Source: Henricia sp. BOLD:AAB3569
Lineage: Eukaryota; Echinodermata; Asteroidea; Spinulosida; Echinasteridae
Direction of reading: 5' to 3'
DNA length: 64,000 bases
Assembly: GCA_037783545.1 (NCBI GenBank)
Contig: JBBELK010000540.1
Span: 1-64,000 of the forward strand
Position numbers and translations under genes: made by a program. The notes below the pieces were generated by a model, which saw only the letters and a list, made by a program, of their open reading frames with translations, ran no database searches and was not told the origin of the DNA. Positions 47,331 through 58,734 of the stretch are shown here, piece after piece; the stretch's first letter is position 1, and each line of letters begins with the position of its first letter.

Positions 47331-48125
47331 TTATATGGTCATAGCTCCAACTCGTTACAGTATTCCCAAAAATGTGTTACTGTGGGTGATATCTTCAAAT
47401 TGTCGCACCCTCATGCTTATTCAGATATTTGGTTCTTCAGAACTAGGACGGAATTCTGTTTGTGCGAAATAACTTGTTTTGTTGGGTTGTTTTGTGCGGA
47501 CGGCTTCTGTTTCCCAAATGCAATACGTGCATTGGGAAATCGGGAGTCTAAATTTCGTTTAACCTGAAATTAGTCTAACCGAACGCGTATTTTAAAGAGA
47601 AATATTTGTCAAATATCCTGTGTATTTATATTTGAGCGTCGATGCAAAGGTTTCGAAATATTCGCCGATTATGTTCTTCATTTGCTGAAACAAAATCTGA
47701 GCAGTTGCACGCATTTGACAAATAAAAATCTATACCTTTTCTACGTATTTTACATCTTGGCATTTGGAAAGTTGCCTGTGAATTAGTTCACATTTTGGTA
47801 ATTAATAAGGGGATTTCTTTTTGTGTGCGTGTGTATTTTCTGCATGGTTGTTCCTGCCCTGAGATATTAAAACATATTAAAACACACGCGGTGTGCTCAT
47901 CCCCATTTTAAAATATGCACGCAATATGAACATTGGATTGTCAGATAACATTTTCATCAATTTGCTCGGTGTATCAAGAACTTGTGTTTTTCACAAGATA
48001 CTATGTCCAAGTAAAAGTGATTTTTTTTATCCCGGTTTTGTACCGATCACATCACAAGGCTCGTCAGAAGCAACATCACAATGTCCACACCAGGTTACTA
48101 TAGGTTACCAATGCCAAACAGGTTA
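47331..48125. other. Intergenic, nothing recognised
   Basis: AT-rich non-coding sequence without repeat ends that could be defined. Confidence 0.45.
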
Positions 48126-48357
48126 CTATGTGCTGCGCCATATTTGAAATTTAGAAAGGGATGGTGACGTCAACCATGCAACGATTGCATGGATGACGTC
48201 AAGATTGATTGACTCCCATATACGCCGTGAAGTATGTAAAAGTCTGTTGTGTCCTGACTCACGCCCTCCCAAGTCCGAGCGCCGAACTGCAGAAGATGGC
48301 GACTTACATGAAGCGTATAGTCAGGCAACCCTTTGCAAGTGTTGTCTCTTCCTTTAA
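48126..48357 (-). repeat. Dispersed element family G (copy 2, inverted)
   Basis: Reverse complement of 33712-33965: CTATGTGCTGCGCCATATTT, GATGGTGACGTCAACCATGC, AAGTCCGAGCGCCGAACTGC, then CAACCCTTTGCAAGTG and the terminal CCTTTAA. Confidence 0.75.
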
Positions 48358-48600
48358 CAATTGCATCAAATTTAAAGCCGCATCACAAGTCATGTCAAGT
48401 GGGGGTTGGTGAGCCTGTATACAGCTTGTATAGACATTACATGTAATATAATGTAATATCATTGCCATTGCCGTGGCGTTTTATCAGCGGTGTTATTTTA
48501 CCTATTAACTTTTTTTACCGACAGTACCATGATTTTGCCGACAGTACCATGATTTTGCCGACAAAATATGAATTACATCATAATATGGGAGGCAAACAAG

Positions 48601-48790
48601 TGGGGGGGGGGGGGGGGCAAATTGACATCGTTTTCCCCACTTTTGATGGGGGGTGGGGTGGTGGGGGGGGTGGTGGGGTGGTGGGGGGGGGGGGGGGGTG
48701 GGGGGGTGGGGTGGTGGGGGGGGGGGGGTGGGGGAGGGGGGGGGGGGGGGGTGGGGGGGGGGGGGGGGGGTGGGGGGGGGGGGGGGGGGT
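48601..48790 (+). repeat. Very long G/T-only tract
   Basis: After an initial G run at 48602-48617 and a short unique spacer, about 140 bp (48649-48790) consist almost entirely of G with single or paired T. Strong G-quadruplex potential. The Gly- and Pro-rich ORFs on both strands are compositional. Confidence 0.9.
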
Positions 48791-48859
48791 TGGGTGCACT
48801 TGCCCACCCCCGTCTCCTACGCCCATGCGAAGGAGATGTTCAAAGTTTATAAACGATGA

Positions 48860-51800
48860 TGTATCATTTTTTGTATGTGTGATGTACCATTATTTTGCTG
48901 GATGTGATTGTGCATGAATGAATTAATAAACTTTGTCTGAATTCAACTCTGACGAGCAATGTTGATATGGGAGTTTTTAGTTAAATTGGGGGAAATCAGT
49001 GTGTATGTGATGTAAAGTAATTAATTTAAAGGTGCGAAAAGTTCTGCTCGCGCATACATTGTGGAGTATTGTCATAAATGGCATTAATTTTCAAATTAGT
49101 TAATGCAAGCCCTAGATCAGCGGGGAGGGGGAATGCAGTTGGCAGGGGAGTGGATGATAAAGATGAGAGCAGGCAAGCAGCTGATGATATCCTTCCGTCT
49201 CTCTTTGAGTAACGAGGACGGTGGACCCACGGCTGCATTGCCGAGGCTGATTTATAAACATCAAACGCGCGTCACTGTCAGCGCCATTGATATTAATTCG
49301 CTGATTGGAATTGTGCGCCAGCACTTGAGCAACCAATTTCAAGCCGATCAAGATAATCACCGGGTCTTCCTCCCACTGTTGGCCCTCCATTTCTGACATT
49401 TTGTTTCACCCAGAAAGAGTCCTGATATTAAATGACGTCTCCACGCCCGGGACTGCCCAGTCTGGTCCAGGGCTGGTGGACGGGGAATTACGCTGCGTGA
49501 TGAATACCTACGCAGTGGATTTACGCCGCGCTGGCAGTAATAAGTGGGTGCATCTACTCTTTATAAACGATACATCTTGGCATGGCTGGAGCTGTCCCGT
49601 CTCTCTATCTCTCTCTCCCTCTCCCTCTCTCGGATCTAATCCAATCGGTTGTGTACATACTGGGAGAGGGATTTACAGAGCGCTTCACAAAGTCCATGAT
49701 TATTAGAACGTGAGCTCGTCCGCCCGGCGTTCATTTATTTTGGTACCACTTTTGCCTATCATTTGATTTAATGAATGTACTTGTTCTCGGCGGTGTTTGG
49801 GTGCGGCGGGTCGCCAGCCTGGTGGCGCGCGTGTGCGCTTGTTGAAACAGGGTTTGTGGCGAGTCGGAGGGCTGGTGTTGCAAGTGAAAAACCGAGTATA
49901 TTAGACCGGCCGGGTGTTTGCGGTTTAATTTGCCAAGTCGATGCACGGACTGCGCGCAGTAGATGCAGGCTACCGTAGTCTATGGTAGCTGAGGCCAACG
50001 GACTCACTGAACAACGGAATCGTCGAATCGAGAGTCAAAAGTGCGGCAGATTGAGTCTGAATGGTGTTGGAGAACAGCGCATTATGCTCAGATTCGCTGA
50101 GTAAACAGCGCAATTCAGCCACCAGCACGTTTCTACTTGTGCCCGTTATTACATTACGCGGGTTTCTTTGCTGGTCTTGTTTTGCCTTCCGCCAACTTTC
50201 TCTCGGGCAGCTAGGACGCAGATCGAGGGACAGTCATGAATGCATGGCGCTCATTTGTTCAGAGAAACGTTTGTGGGGGGTAAACGCAACTCGCTAGCTG
50301 CAGCCAGGAGATCTCTGACCGAACCATTCCTCCTGTTGACTAGGCATTGACTGTCTATAGTCAACTATTCTAAAAGACAATGCAGGCCAAAACTTTAATC
50401 TCTCTGACCCGCGTACATGGTGTAGTTTACTGTTTTATGCTCTTTTTGTAGGTTTAGGTGCCAATGTTGCTACCGACTGAGCCAGCAAAACGACTGCTGC
50501 AATATCGCCGGAGGCTCTGGTTTCGCGTTTTTCGGGTGGCTTTTTTCTCGTCTCTTTGCTTTTAGGAAACCTTTCTTAGTGTCGAGCAGTGACCGCTACC
50601 TGGCACAACAGCAAAAGCCCAGCACCAAAAACATGGTCCCAGGCGATTTCTCCAGCTTGTGTATTTAGCTGGCTGCGTTTGAATCAAAACGAAGCTGTGC
50701 ATAGACGCCATGTTCACTGGGCTCGTTTCCCAACCATATCGGCCCGACACGCAGGGTAAATGGCCCGTCTAGATCCCTTTCAGGCTCAGTACTAAGAAAA
50801 ATATTTGAGCAGCAGTGTCTTTGTTGGCAAGGGACGTATTAGGCCAGATAATTGCGAGGGATGGACTCCCCGCGGCGGTGCAACCGCCGTGTCTTCGCCA
50901 ACCCTTTCTGGCTGGCCCGTCCATCACTCCGAGCCGCTTTCAACTTGGCCCTTTCACAGTCATAGATTGACGTATTTCTTTGATGGAAACAACGTGTTTT
51001 CAAAGATTTATGGATAACAAACCTTGTTTGACATAAGGTTAACATTGTCCCCCGAGGGAACATGGGCCACAAATGAGCAGTTGAGCGTGGCAGATGGATA
51101 GCTTTCAGACGTTGCTCTCCATTCAAACACCACACTACCCCCCCCCCCCCCCACAAAAAGAAAGAAAGAATCAAGAGAGGAAAGAGAGAGGAAGAAATTA
51201 GCCCACGCTCCACCGAAGGCGAAAAAGTGCACAGTCCAAAACCAAAACACAACGACCTCCGTGGGTTGTTTAGAAGCAAAACGTTGCCCTTAATACTGGG
51301 ATTTCCGACGTGCATTTTGAGTTGCATGGATTTTGCTCAGTGGTAATACGCTGCTGTTGGGGGCTTATGAATCATATATATGGGCGGAGTTCCCCCTTCG
51401 CAGATCGTTCCCGAGCCCCAAAGGTGAAGTTATACCTCCGAGTCGTAATTTTATGCATTCGTCCCATGCAAGGAGACTTGCAGTTGACGGAAAGACTATA
51501 TTTTGCATTTTCACTGCCATCGAAAGAAGAAAAAAATGAGCAATCAATATTCTTCTTTCTCCAAGCAAACTATACGGGCGGCGCACTGGGACTATGTCCC
51601 TGCTGTCGAATCGTTGATCGCTCGTTTCAAACCAAATGAACCAACCCCTGAGACGTTGCTTTGTCAGAGGTTCTTCTTTGTCATTTTCACCCCTTTCTCT
51701 CCGGAAAAAAAGATGGTGGAGCCAGCTGGGGGAGCTGCAGTGACGATTTTCTTTTGCAAAAAATGTGTCCAAGTGGGAATTGGAGCAGCTTTTTGTTGTG

Positions 51801-53097
51801 CTTAAAGTCTGCTTTTTGTTGGTTGGCGCGCAATTACAGCCAAGTCGCGCCGCCATGATCCCGCGGGCCTGCAGACCAGTGATGAACCTAGCATTGTTGG
51901 TTTTGTATGATTGGATGATTAAACTGCACCACGGACGAGTGCAGCTTCAAGATTGCCATAAATCCGAAACATCAGCGCCTGGTGATTAGAACAGGAGCTG
52001 GGTGGATGTTTTGAGGCGGGGCAGGGATAAAGAGGATGCATTTGGACACACTGATGAAATTTCGAAAAAGAAGTATCATCGGAAGAATGGTGTTCCGACG
52101 CGGGCGTCCTCATCACAAGGGCCAGAGGATGCGGCATAACAATGTCATGCCAATGTATGTGGTAAATGTTTGTTGCTATGGTGTAAATGAGAACACCCTT
52201 CCCCTGTACAGACCGTCCAAGGAGACAGACAATCATGGCTGTCCGGTCGGACCAGTTAAGACCTGAATTTCCTACAAGGAGAATGATGTTGTCCGGAAAG
52301 ACACATCCTAGAAAAATTAGGAGATTCTGTCCGAAGAGACAACATGTACTGAGGAGGCAGAATATCCTTTCTGTTGATGAATGCCTTTCTATTGATATCA
52401 AAAAGAATGTATGTATTCTAATTTCAATGAGCAATGAAAATGCGCCATTATGATTACGTCACTAATAGGAGGCCAACAGTTACTTTTAAATGTCGCAGTC
52501 ATGCACAGTGGACCTAACACCCATAGTGACGTCACGCTTTGTTTACATGTGTGCTTGTAATGTTATGCATGTAGAAGCTTGGGAAATCAGTTTCCAGGTG
52601 TACTATTGAAAAACAACAACATCAATAATGTCATTATCTCCGGTTTATTTAGGAAACAGAACAAATATGGATCCTGCTGGTAGTTTCCGCAACCAACTGG
52701 AAAGAACTTCGCCATGTTGTGATTAGAATAATTTTTCTGTTTCAAATACATTTTGTGTGAACAGTCTTCAGCAAGATTTCGCTTATTTTTTGGTATTATT
52801 TTCAATGTATTTTGAGTCTGATTTTGTTAACCAATCACAAGGCTACAAGCCAGTCAGTTAGTGGTACAACAGGAAAGAAGAACGTGTATGTATTGAAAAT
52901 AATAATATTAAAAAAACAGTTCGGTTCACTTCCATTGTAGGCCTAATAGAATACAGGATAGACATTTCAGAAGTATATATAGGCCTATTGGTGTTCGCCA
53001 AAATAGCTCGTGCTACACTGACGCTACCGTGTTCAAAAGTAAATGTTTATGACCACAATTGTACATCTAGAAAACAAAAACGTGCTTCTTTTTATAG
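48860..53097. other. Repeat-poor, GC-moderate block; candidate regulatory DNA
   Basis: The longest stretch in the window without recognised transposon ends. Long overlapping ORFs on both strands (51365-51856 minus, 51919-52434 minus, 50839-51327 minus) have no recognisable domain and mutually overlap, so they are not called as genes. TAAT, GATTA and ATTGG motifs cluster at 49081-49320 and 51900-52000. One poly-C run lies at about 51138-51152. Confidence 0.35.
49081..49106. promoter_or_regulatory. Clustered homeodomain-type TAAT palindrome
   Basis: GCATTAA at 49081 and TTAATGC at 49100-49106 form an inverted repeat around an ATTAG core. This gives three TAAT/ATTA cores in 26 bp inside unique, repeat-free sequence. 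Such spacing is typical of homeodomain-bound enhancer modules. Function is inferred. Confidence 0.3.
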
Positions 53098-53632
53098 GTA
53101 GTATAGGCCTACTTGTTTGGTAAACTGTTAAAAACGGCATGATTTCCACTGGTAATTGAAACCATAGGTCGAGAAAACTACCTTGTAGAAATTCCGGCCA
53201 CAAATAGACGCAGTAATATATACTTCAGAAAACCTGAAAAATCCAAGTACAATTTTTGTGCATGAATAAATGGCGATCTTTGGAGATTCAAAAATGTTGT
53301 CATTTTTCTCATGCATGGGGGCAATTCAGACGAAATAATTACACAGGATGATTACTGTTATATATTGTAGTGTCCCTTTAATGTTTGCAACAGTGTGTAT
53401 GTACCCACAATGCAACAGTGCATCCGGCGCATTGTGTGAGTAACAATATAGCGTTGATCCTGAGAATAAATATGTTGTCTTAGCTCCAGAAAAGGTCTTT
53501 GTGTAGTAAAAATAATTCATGTTAGATTAGCAGCAGGAAACACAACAATTACTACCTTTACCATCTTGATAACAAGTAAGCTTAAAGATAATAATTCAGA
53601 AATCTTTTGGAAGGTAATTACCAAACAAGTAG
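53098..53632 (+). repeat. Dispersed repeat family C, copy 2 (interrupted)
   Basis: Starts AGTATAGGCCTACTTGTTTG and ends with the inverted match TACCAAACAAGTAGACTAT near 53632, so the element has inverted termini. It is collinear with 15419-15722 except for an extra segment at 53357-53553. Confidence 0.8.
53357..53553. mobile_element. Insertion within family C copy 2
   Basis: A segment of about 197 bp absent from copy 1, where GATTACT runs straight into ACCATTACCATCTTGG. The hexamer ATTACT occurs just before it (53351-53356) and at its right end (53548-53553), consistent with a target-site duplication. No clear TIR. Confidence 0.6.
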
Positions 53633-53847
53633 ACTATCTTTATAAGAACAGACTACAGCATCAATTGTTGTTATGATTTTAACGATGTCTGTAGTTCCTC
53701 ATCTCGCTCCAGATAAACTAGAAATTAGTACACATTGATGGATTCTCTGGTTATGGAATAAACACCAACTGAATTCAGCCTGTTCGTGGATGTGTATCCG
53801 AAGGGGAAAAACACGTGGCTATTTAAATTCAATAAACTGAGTAAGCA

Positions 53848-54138
53848 TTAAAGAAGCGTGACCAGATCACATTTTTGACCCACCCATATTTATTGCCATA
53901 TTTTTCTCATTACCGTTCTGAAATTTCGCGTTTTCAATCCGTATATATTTAAGGATATTGTTGAAAAACCGAAAAAATCTGGTTCCATAAAGCAGTGCAG
54001 TAATTACACCAACATGTTTGCTTCCACAAACTTTTTGCTTCTTCCCATGGATAGTATTTTGGGGAGGTATTTTGTACGATTGTTAAGTTAGTAGAACGAA
54101 ATCCATTTTGAAATCATTTTTCTGAACACCTCCTTTAA
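53848..54138 (+). mobile_element. GAGCGTGACC-family MITE with TTAA ends (copy 4)
   Basis: TTAAAGAAGCGTGACCAGAT at the left and ACACCTCCTTTAA at the right, TTAA at both edges. The interior is shared with 13092-13454 (TTTTTCTCATTACCGTTCTG, TTTTGGGGAGGTATTTTGTA). Confidence 0.8.
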
Positions 54139-54489
54139 GAAAGAAAGCTACGTATGCATAACTGTTGTCGGCCAACAATCGCCAAACATTGATACATGTA
54201 TATGACAAACTCATGGGGACATTTGCTCACGGAGCCTTATACGACTTGGCGTTTAACACGGGGAAATCACGTCGGCTAAAACGGACTCTCTCCTTACATT
54301 TTCATCTGTTACTAAAAACTATAATTATGATATGTACCGACCCAAATCACACAGTGTAGATCACCCTCTTTCAGTTGGGTACATTTTCTTATTTCGTCGT
54401 TAACGGGGAAGTGTGGCTTTTTTGGATTGAAAAACGGGTGCAAATGCTAAACAATGCGACAGTTTCCAGGGGGTTAGCGCATTGAATCG

Positions 54490-55012
54490 AATGGGAAAAT
54501 CATACTGTTTTATCGTACACTGCATATCGCATGTTAAAATAGAGCTGAAGATATTCTCTTTTCACTGATATGAATAATCTTGATTGGGACAAAGGAAAAT
54601 TTGCATTTTTTGATTGAATTCTGAGTTGCATAATTTGTTTTTGTTTTTAGCAAAGCCACTGACCTCCGGGAGATAGATCAAACAAATACAAACCATATAC
54701 AGGTCGAGTGATTTGTCATACTATAGAGTATAGGCCTAATTCGAGTATTTCACATACTCGAATTCATTCACCCTGGCGGTCCCTGGGTCATAACCCTAAA
54801 TATAATCACTTATTTATACTAGAAAGTTGTACGAGTTTCCGAAAATGTGGCAATTAAATGGGAGACTTCTGAAACGCGTGGTGGCAGCAAACAAACCGGT
54901 CCTTTTTCATCGTTTACGTCACGTTTGAGCTAAAGTGTGCATGCTCAATATGACGTAACAATGGAAAAGAACCGGTTTGTTTGCTGCCACTAAGCGTCTC
55001 AAAAGTCTCCCA
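54490..55012 (+). repeat. Composite repeat family H (copy 2) ending in a foldback
   Basis: Collinear with 42250-42663 but carries about 100 extra bases at about 54712-54815, including an ACTCGAATTCATTCACCCTG stretch. The foldback portion 54859-55012 pairs GGGAGACTTCTGAAACGCGT with its mirror ending AAAAGTCTCCCA. Confidence 0.8.
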
Positions 55013-55353
55013 CTGTCTCGTCGTCGACAAGCACTCAGCTGCTGCTCCATTCGTTCCGGATATGGCACTATCACACACGAAGCTTTTTTTTATAACCTCC
55101 AACCGTGACACGCCTTGTATTGGCAATAATTCGGAAAATTCGGTTTTTCTCAAAATAAACTAATTTTTTAGTGAACAATTTGCTACATATAATTGCTGTA
55201 TTTTGGAACCTTTTCTAGAAGTTTGATAGCTCATGTTTGTTCTGGTGAGGGTGAGGCCATTCCAACTCTTGCCGTTACTAAGTTAAGACGCCTAAGATCA
55301 TCACCAGAACAACATTCATTATAGGTAAAATTTAAGGCTGCATGGTGGAAATC

Positions 55354-55595
55354 AACGTGTGTATGAGTTTACGGTAGCACCATGTGAATCTCATTTGTTA
55401 CTATGTGTGGTTCTGAAAAGAACCGGTGAGTGTGAACTCAACGTTTCGAACAGCGTGCTCTGTTCGTCAGTTTACTCCTGAAGACGAACAGAGCACGCTG
55501 TTCGAAACGTTGAGTTCACACTCACCGGTTCCTTTCAGAACCACACATATACAAATGAGATTCACATGGTGCTACCGTAAACCCATACACACGTT
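55354..55595. mobile_element. Near-perfect long hairpin (foldback element)
   Basis: The arms are about 110 bp: AACGTGTGTATGAGTTTACG, GTAGCACCATGTGAATCTCA, TGAGTGTGAACTCAACGTTT and CGAACAGCGTGCTCTGTTCG all recur in reverse complement up to 55595. The loop is about 15 bp around 55471-55485. Very low arm divergence suggests recent origin or gene conversion. No ORF. Confidence 0.9.
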
Positions 55596-56112
55596 AAACA
55601 TCATTATATATATTTTTAGATGATGTCTATGCTGGCCCTTTAAGTCTTGTGAGCTCCACTTTACTACGGAAGAAAGTGACTGGGAGAAAACCACTGCCAG
55701 CCTACTGAATGTTGTTGTCGTGATGACTATCGGCCGATTCTACTTTAAGATTGAGATTGCACCCCTTTTAGAAGATTGCCGTACCCCTTTGAGAATATCT
55801 ACTCCCCTATCCGGCTTGTTCTTTGTTATCGTGGACTGGTTCCGTTTTGCCCGAGTGAACTGTTCGCTTTCGCCGTGAACCGATTTCGTAGACTGTTTCA
55901 GTGAACGCGCGTCTGTTTTGTTTCATCCCTCTCGGGTGCTATAGTTATACACGTCGTGTTTGGAAGAAAGGAAGTCATCTCAAATCGCCGAGTTGATAAG
56001 TTCCTTATATTATTCTGAATTATTAAAACTGTGTTGGAAATTGTGTTTTGAGGTGATCGTAAAATCCTTTTTTGTTTGTTTATACTTCATCACTATTTGA
56101 CGATATTGATAA

Positions 56113-56559
56113 TACAGTGTATCGATTTGTTTATTTTTGTCATGTATCGTGCATTCACAATATATTGATCTCAACAACTGTCAAAACGGCCATATTGTCA
56201 ATTTTCGTATTTATTTAAATTCTGGAGTCCGAACCGATTCGCAACTGGTCTCCACTCTAGGGAAAACCTGTGATTTAATAAGAATGATCAACACCACAAG
56301 CCGAAGGCCTTTCAGATGGCATGTACTTGCGATTAATCTAGAAACATTCAAGGACAATCACTGTGATATAATATTACCAAAACATTGCAAAATGATGATC
56401 ATGAATGAGTCTGTAATAGAGGTTTTGTTACAGACTAATTCACTCTCAATGACTTCGCAAAATGTCTCCATAAAAATTGGTAACAAAACAGTGTGCATTG
56501 TATCGTATGCTGATACAAACGATGATATACATGTACATTCAATCTTTACGGGCCGCTAA
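56113..56559 (+). CDS. Unrecognised 148-codon open frame, possible terminal exon
   Basis: An open frame from after TAA (56110-56112) to a TAA after HSIFTGR. I do not recognise it. The protein would have several cysteines (CIVHS, NCQNG, KTCDLI, DNHCDI, KHCKMM, TVCIV), potential N-glycosylation sites (INTTS, MNESV, QNVSI) and no membrane segment. The segment from RWHVLAINLETF onward looks protein-like rather than low-complexity. There is no in-frame ATG near the start and no convincing AG acceptor at its left edge. It could be a 3' exon of a gene whose other exons are not seen, a transposon-derived fragment, or chance. Confidence 0.22.
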   Translation, partial: YSVSICLFLSCIVHSQYIDLNNCQNGHIVNFRIYLNSGVRTDSQLVSTLGKTCDLIRMINTTSRRPFRWHVLAINLETFKDNHCDIILPKHCKMMIMNESVIEVLLQTNSLSMTSQNVSIKIGNKTVCIVSYADTNDDIHVHSIFTGR

Positions 56560-58734
56560 GTCTGTTTAATAATTTGAAGTCCGTATAACACATATTTTGT
56601 AAAAATCAAACGGCAAAAGGTGTGTTGTTATTTTTAAGTAAAGTGGACCTTTTGCACCAATTTTCAGCAGTGGTCGGCCGACCATCGTCAAAAAAAAGGT
56701 TGACTTTTTCAAATGCTGCTCCCAATTTCTTCTTTTTCCCCTCCTTTTTACGTCGAACAAAAATTAAATTAAGAAGATTTGTTTTCCATTATTTTAATTG
56801 CCATTTTTATTTTTAGCATTTTTGTTAACAATTTTAAGACCTTTATATCATAATCACTTTCGCTAATGCCTGCATCCAAATGCGCCAGGGCGACATAATT
56901 TCCAGGACACGTTTTTATTCATTCTTGGGGGCACGGTGCACTATTTTGCACGAGTATTAGTTATGTCCAGGTGCATGTCTCGATGATTTTCAATCTGGTC
57001 AAAATATTCATTTGCCTCCATGGACACGAGTAGTTGGATCGATCCCGCGCCAAAAGGGCTATTATTGTTCCAAGATGCCACTATCAAAGAACGGCTTCGG
57101 AATGCAACCGGGCATCTTGGGGCTTGTATTTCTTGAAGTTGGGCCGAGAGTTTCGAGAGCGAATTTCCAGCGGCTGCACGCCACTTGACGGGTCGCATCG
57201 GCCCACTCCAGCTAACACATGCGGCGCTGGACGATCCCGGGCTCGGAAATACGATGGCGTAGGTCCTGAATGACTAATGACGCTGGGCTCGGTATCCGGC
57301 CGGCCGTACGGTATTAAGGAGAATGCATCTCCGAGCTGAACAGCCCTGGGATGTTGATGCGGGGGGGTGGGGTGTTGATAGAAAGAGAGAACTTTGGAGA
57401 AGACACGAGAGAGCCTCATCTGATTGCACTGCCAGAGCTACCGCTGACCACTTCAGTATCTCTTGGCCTTCCCAAGTGGCTTTCCCGAGCAGATTAACAG
57501 GGCAACGATGGGGTAAATTCCCGTCTAAAACCTCCTAAGCAACACTACAACGCATTTATCCGGAAGGAGCCCCACCACGGCCCGGAGTATTTTACAGGGG
57601 CCCGGCGCGTTCGAAGCCCTCTCAAAGAGCACGCAGTCGGTGTTAAATTTCGTCTCCCGGTATTCCTGGGGCATGCTTCGCGCTGCGGTCTTTGCCTTTT
57701 ATTCACCTAGTCCAAAACTCTCAGGTACTCTTTTGCTCTTTCCCCTTCCCCAGTACACCAGGGTCCCAAACACTCTCTTCCCGTGAGAGTGTGTTTTGAA
57801 GAACTTGAGGTGAAAGAAAGAGAGAGGGAAAGAGAAAAAAATACCACGCTCGACTCGGCAACTAGCCGGCCAGGTCGTTGGCATCTCGCCATTGTTTGCC
57901 TTTGTCGGGACTTCGCGCCTTTCGTGCCCAACTTCCGCCCACGACAATGGCTTGGCGATAGCAATCCGCGCCAGACGTGTCGCCCGTGGGCTTAAATTGA
58001 GTGGAAAAGTGTTGACACCTCTGGCCTTGAGTTGGCCGTCGGAGCAGACTAATGCATCAGGACCTGACTGTTTATATAGACCCAATTAAAAATATCAGCT
58101 CACGCCATTTTAGTCAAGACTTTACCAAGAGCAACAAAATTTCACTTTGTATACATGATTGGGTTTCCGGAAAAATTGACTTCCCCGAGTTCATCGTTTA
58201 GGTTTTTACATTTTAAAATGTATTATCTCTCGTCTTTTAGCGAAGTAAGTTCTTCGTAAAATTATTCTTAAAAATATAGAAACTAAATAAATTTACATAA
58301 ATCCATTTGAAATGTTTGTGTGTGTGTGCTTTTTTTATTTATTGCCAGACACCATGTGTCACGCAACCAAACACTTTTTTTCACTGCAGATTGCGTTCGT
58401 TACTTTGTTCGGTTGACCCAGCATCTCATCTGCATATATGCAAATATCATGGAACGCAGTAGAAATGTGACTGCGACAACATTTGTCCGTCCGCAACGTT
58501 TGTCTCTCATCCGTAACGCAGATGTAATGAGCTCATTAGCTCTTCTAGAACATTTTCCAAAAGCCCTTCAAAAGCCATGTCGCATCCTGTCCCGTCCGTA
58601 ACGCCCTTTGTGTCTACTATATGAGTAACTAATGCATAGTTCCGAGTTTGCCTAGATAGCTCCGCCTCCTTGGATATTGTTGCTATGGCTCACACGCTAT
58701 CGTCAAAATGGCAACACACAACGCACAATATACC
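56560..58734. other. Intergenic; GC-richer unique blocks
   Basis: 56940-57700 and 57860-58090 are GC-richer and unique, with overlapping domain-free ORFs on both strands. Homeodomain-like motifs include TGACTAATGACG (about 57269) and GACTAATGCATC (about 58047). Candidate regulatory DNA by composition. No gene supported. Confidence 0.3.

Noticed and set aside
48462..48917. Long Gly-rich and Pro-rich open frames on both strands
   Set aside because: Created by the G/T homopolymer tract.
51365..51856. 163-codon minus-strand open frame
   Set aside because: Overlapped by two plus-strand frames of similar quality. No recognisable family.
51919..52434. 171-codon minus-strand open frame
   Set aside because: Composition rich in His/Ser/Ile without domain order, and two plus-strand frames overlap it. 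No supporting splice or promoter signal.
55470..55520. Hammerhead ribozyme in the hairpin
   Set aside because: CTGAAGA, a stem-loop and GAAAC are present, but with the seven-base stem paired fully, the G needed after stem II is consumed in the stem. The catalytic core is therefore not satisfied on this reading. Left only as a motif resemblance.
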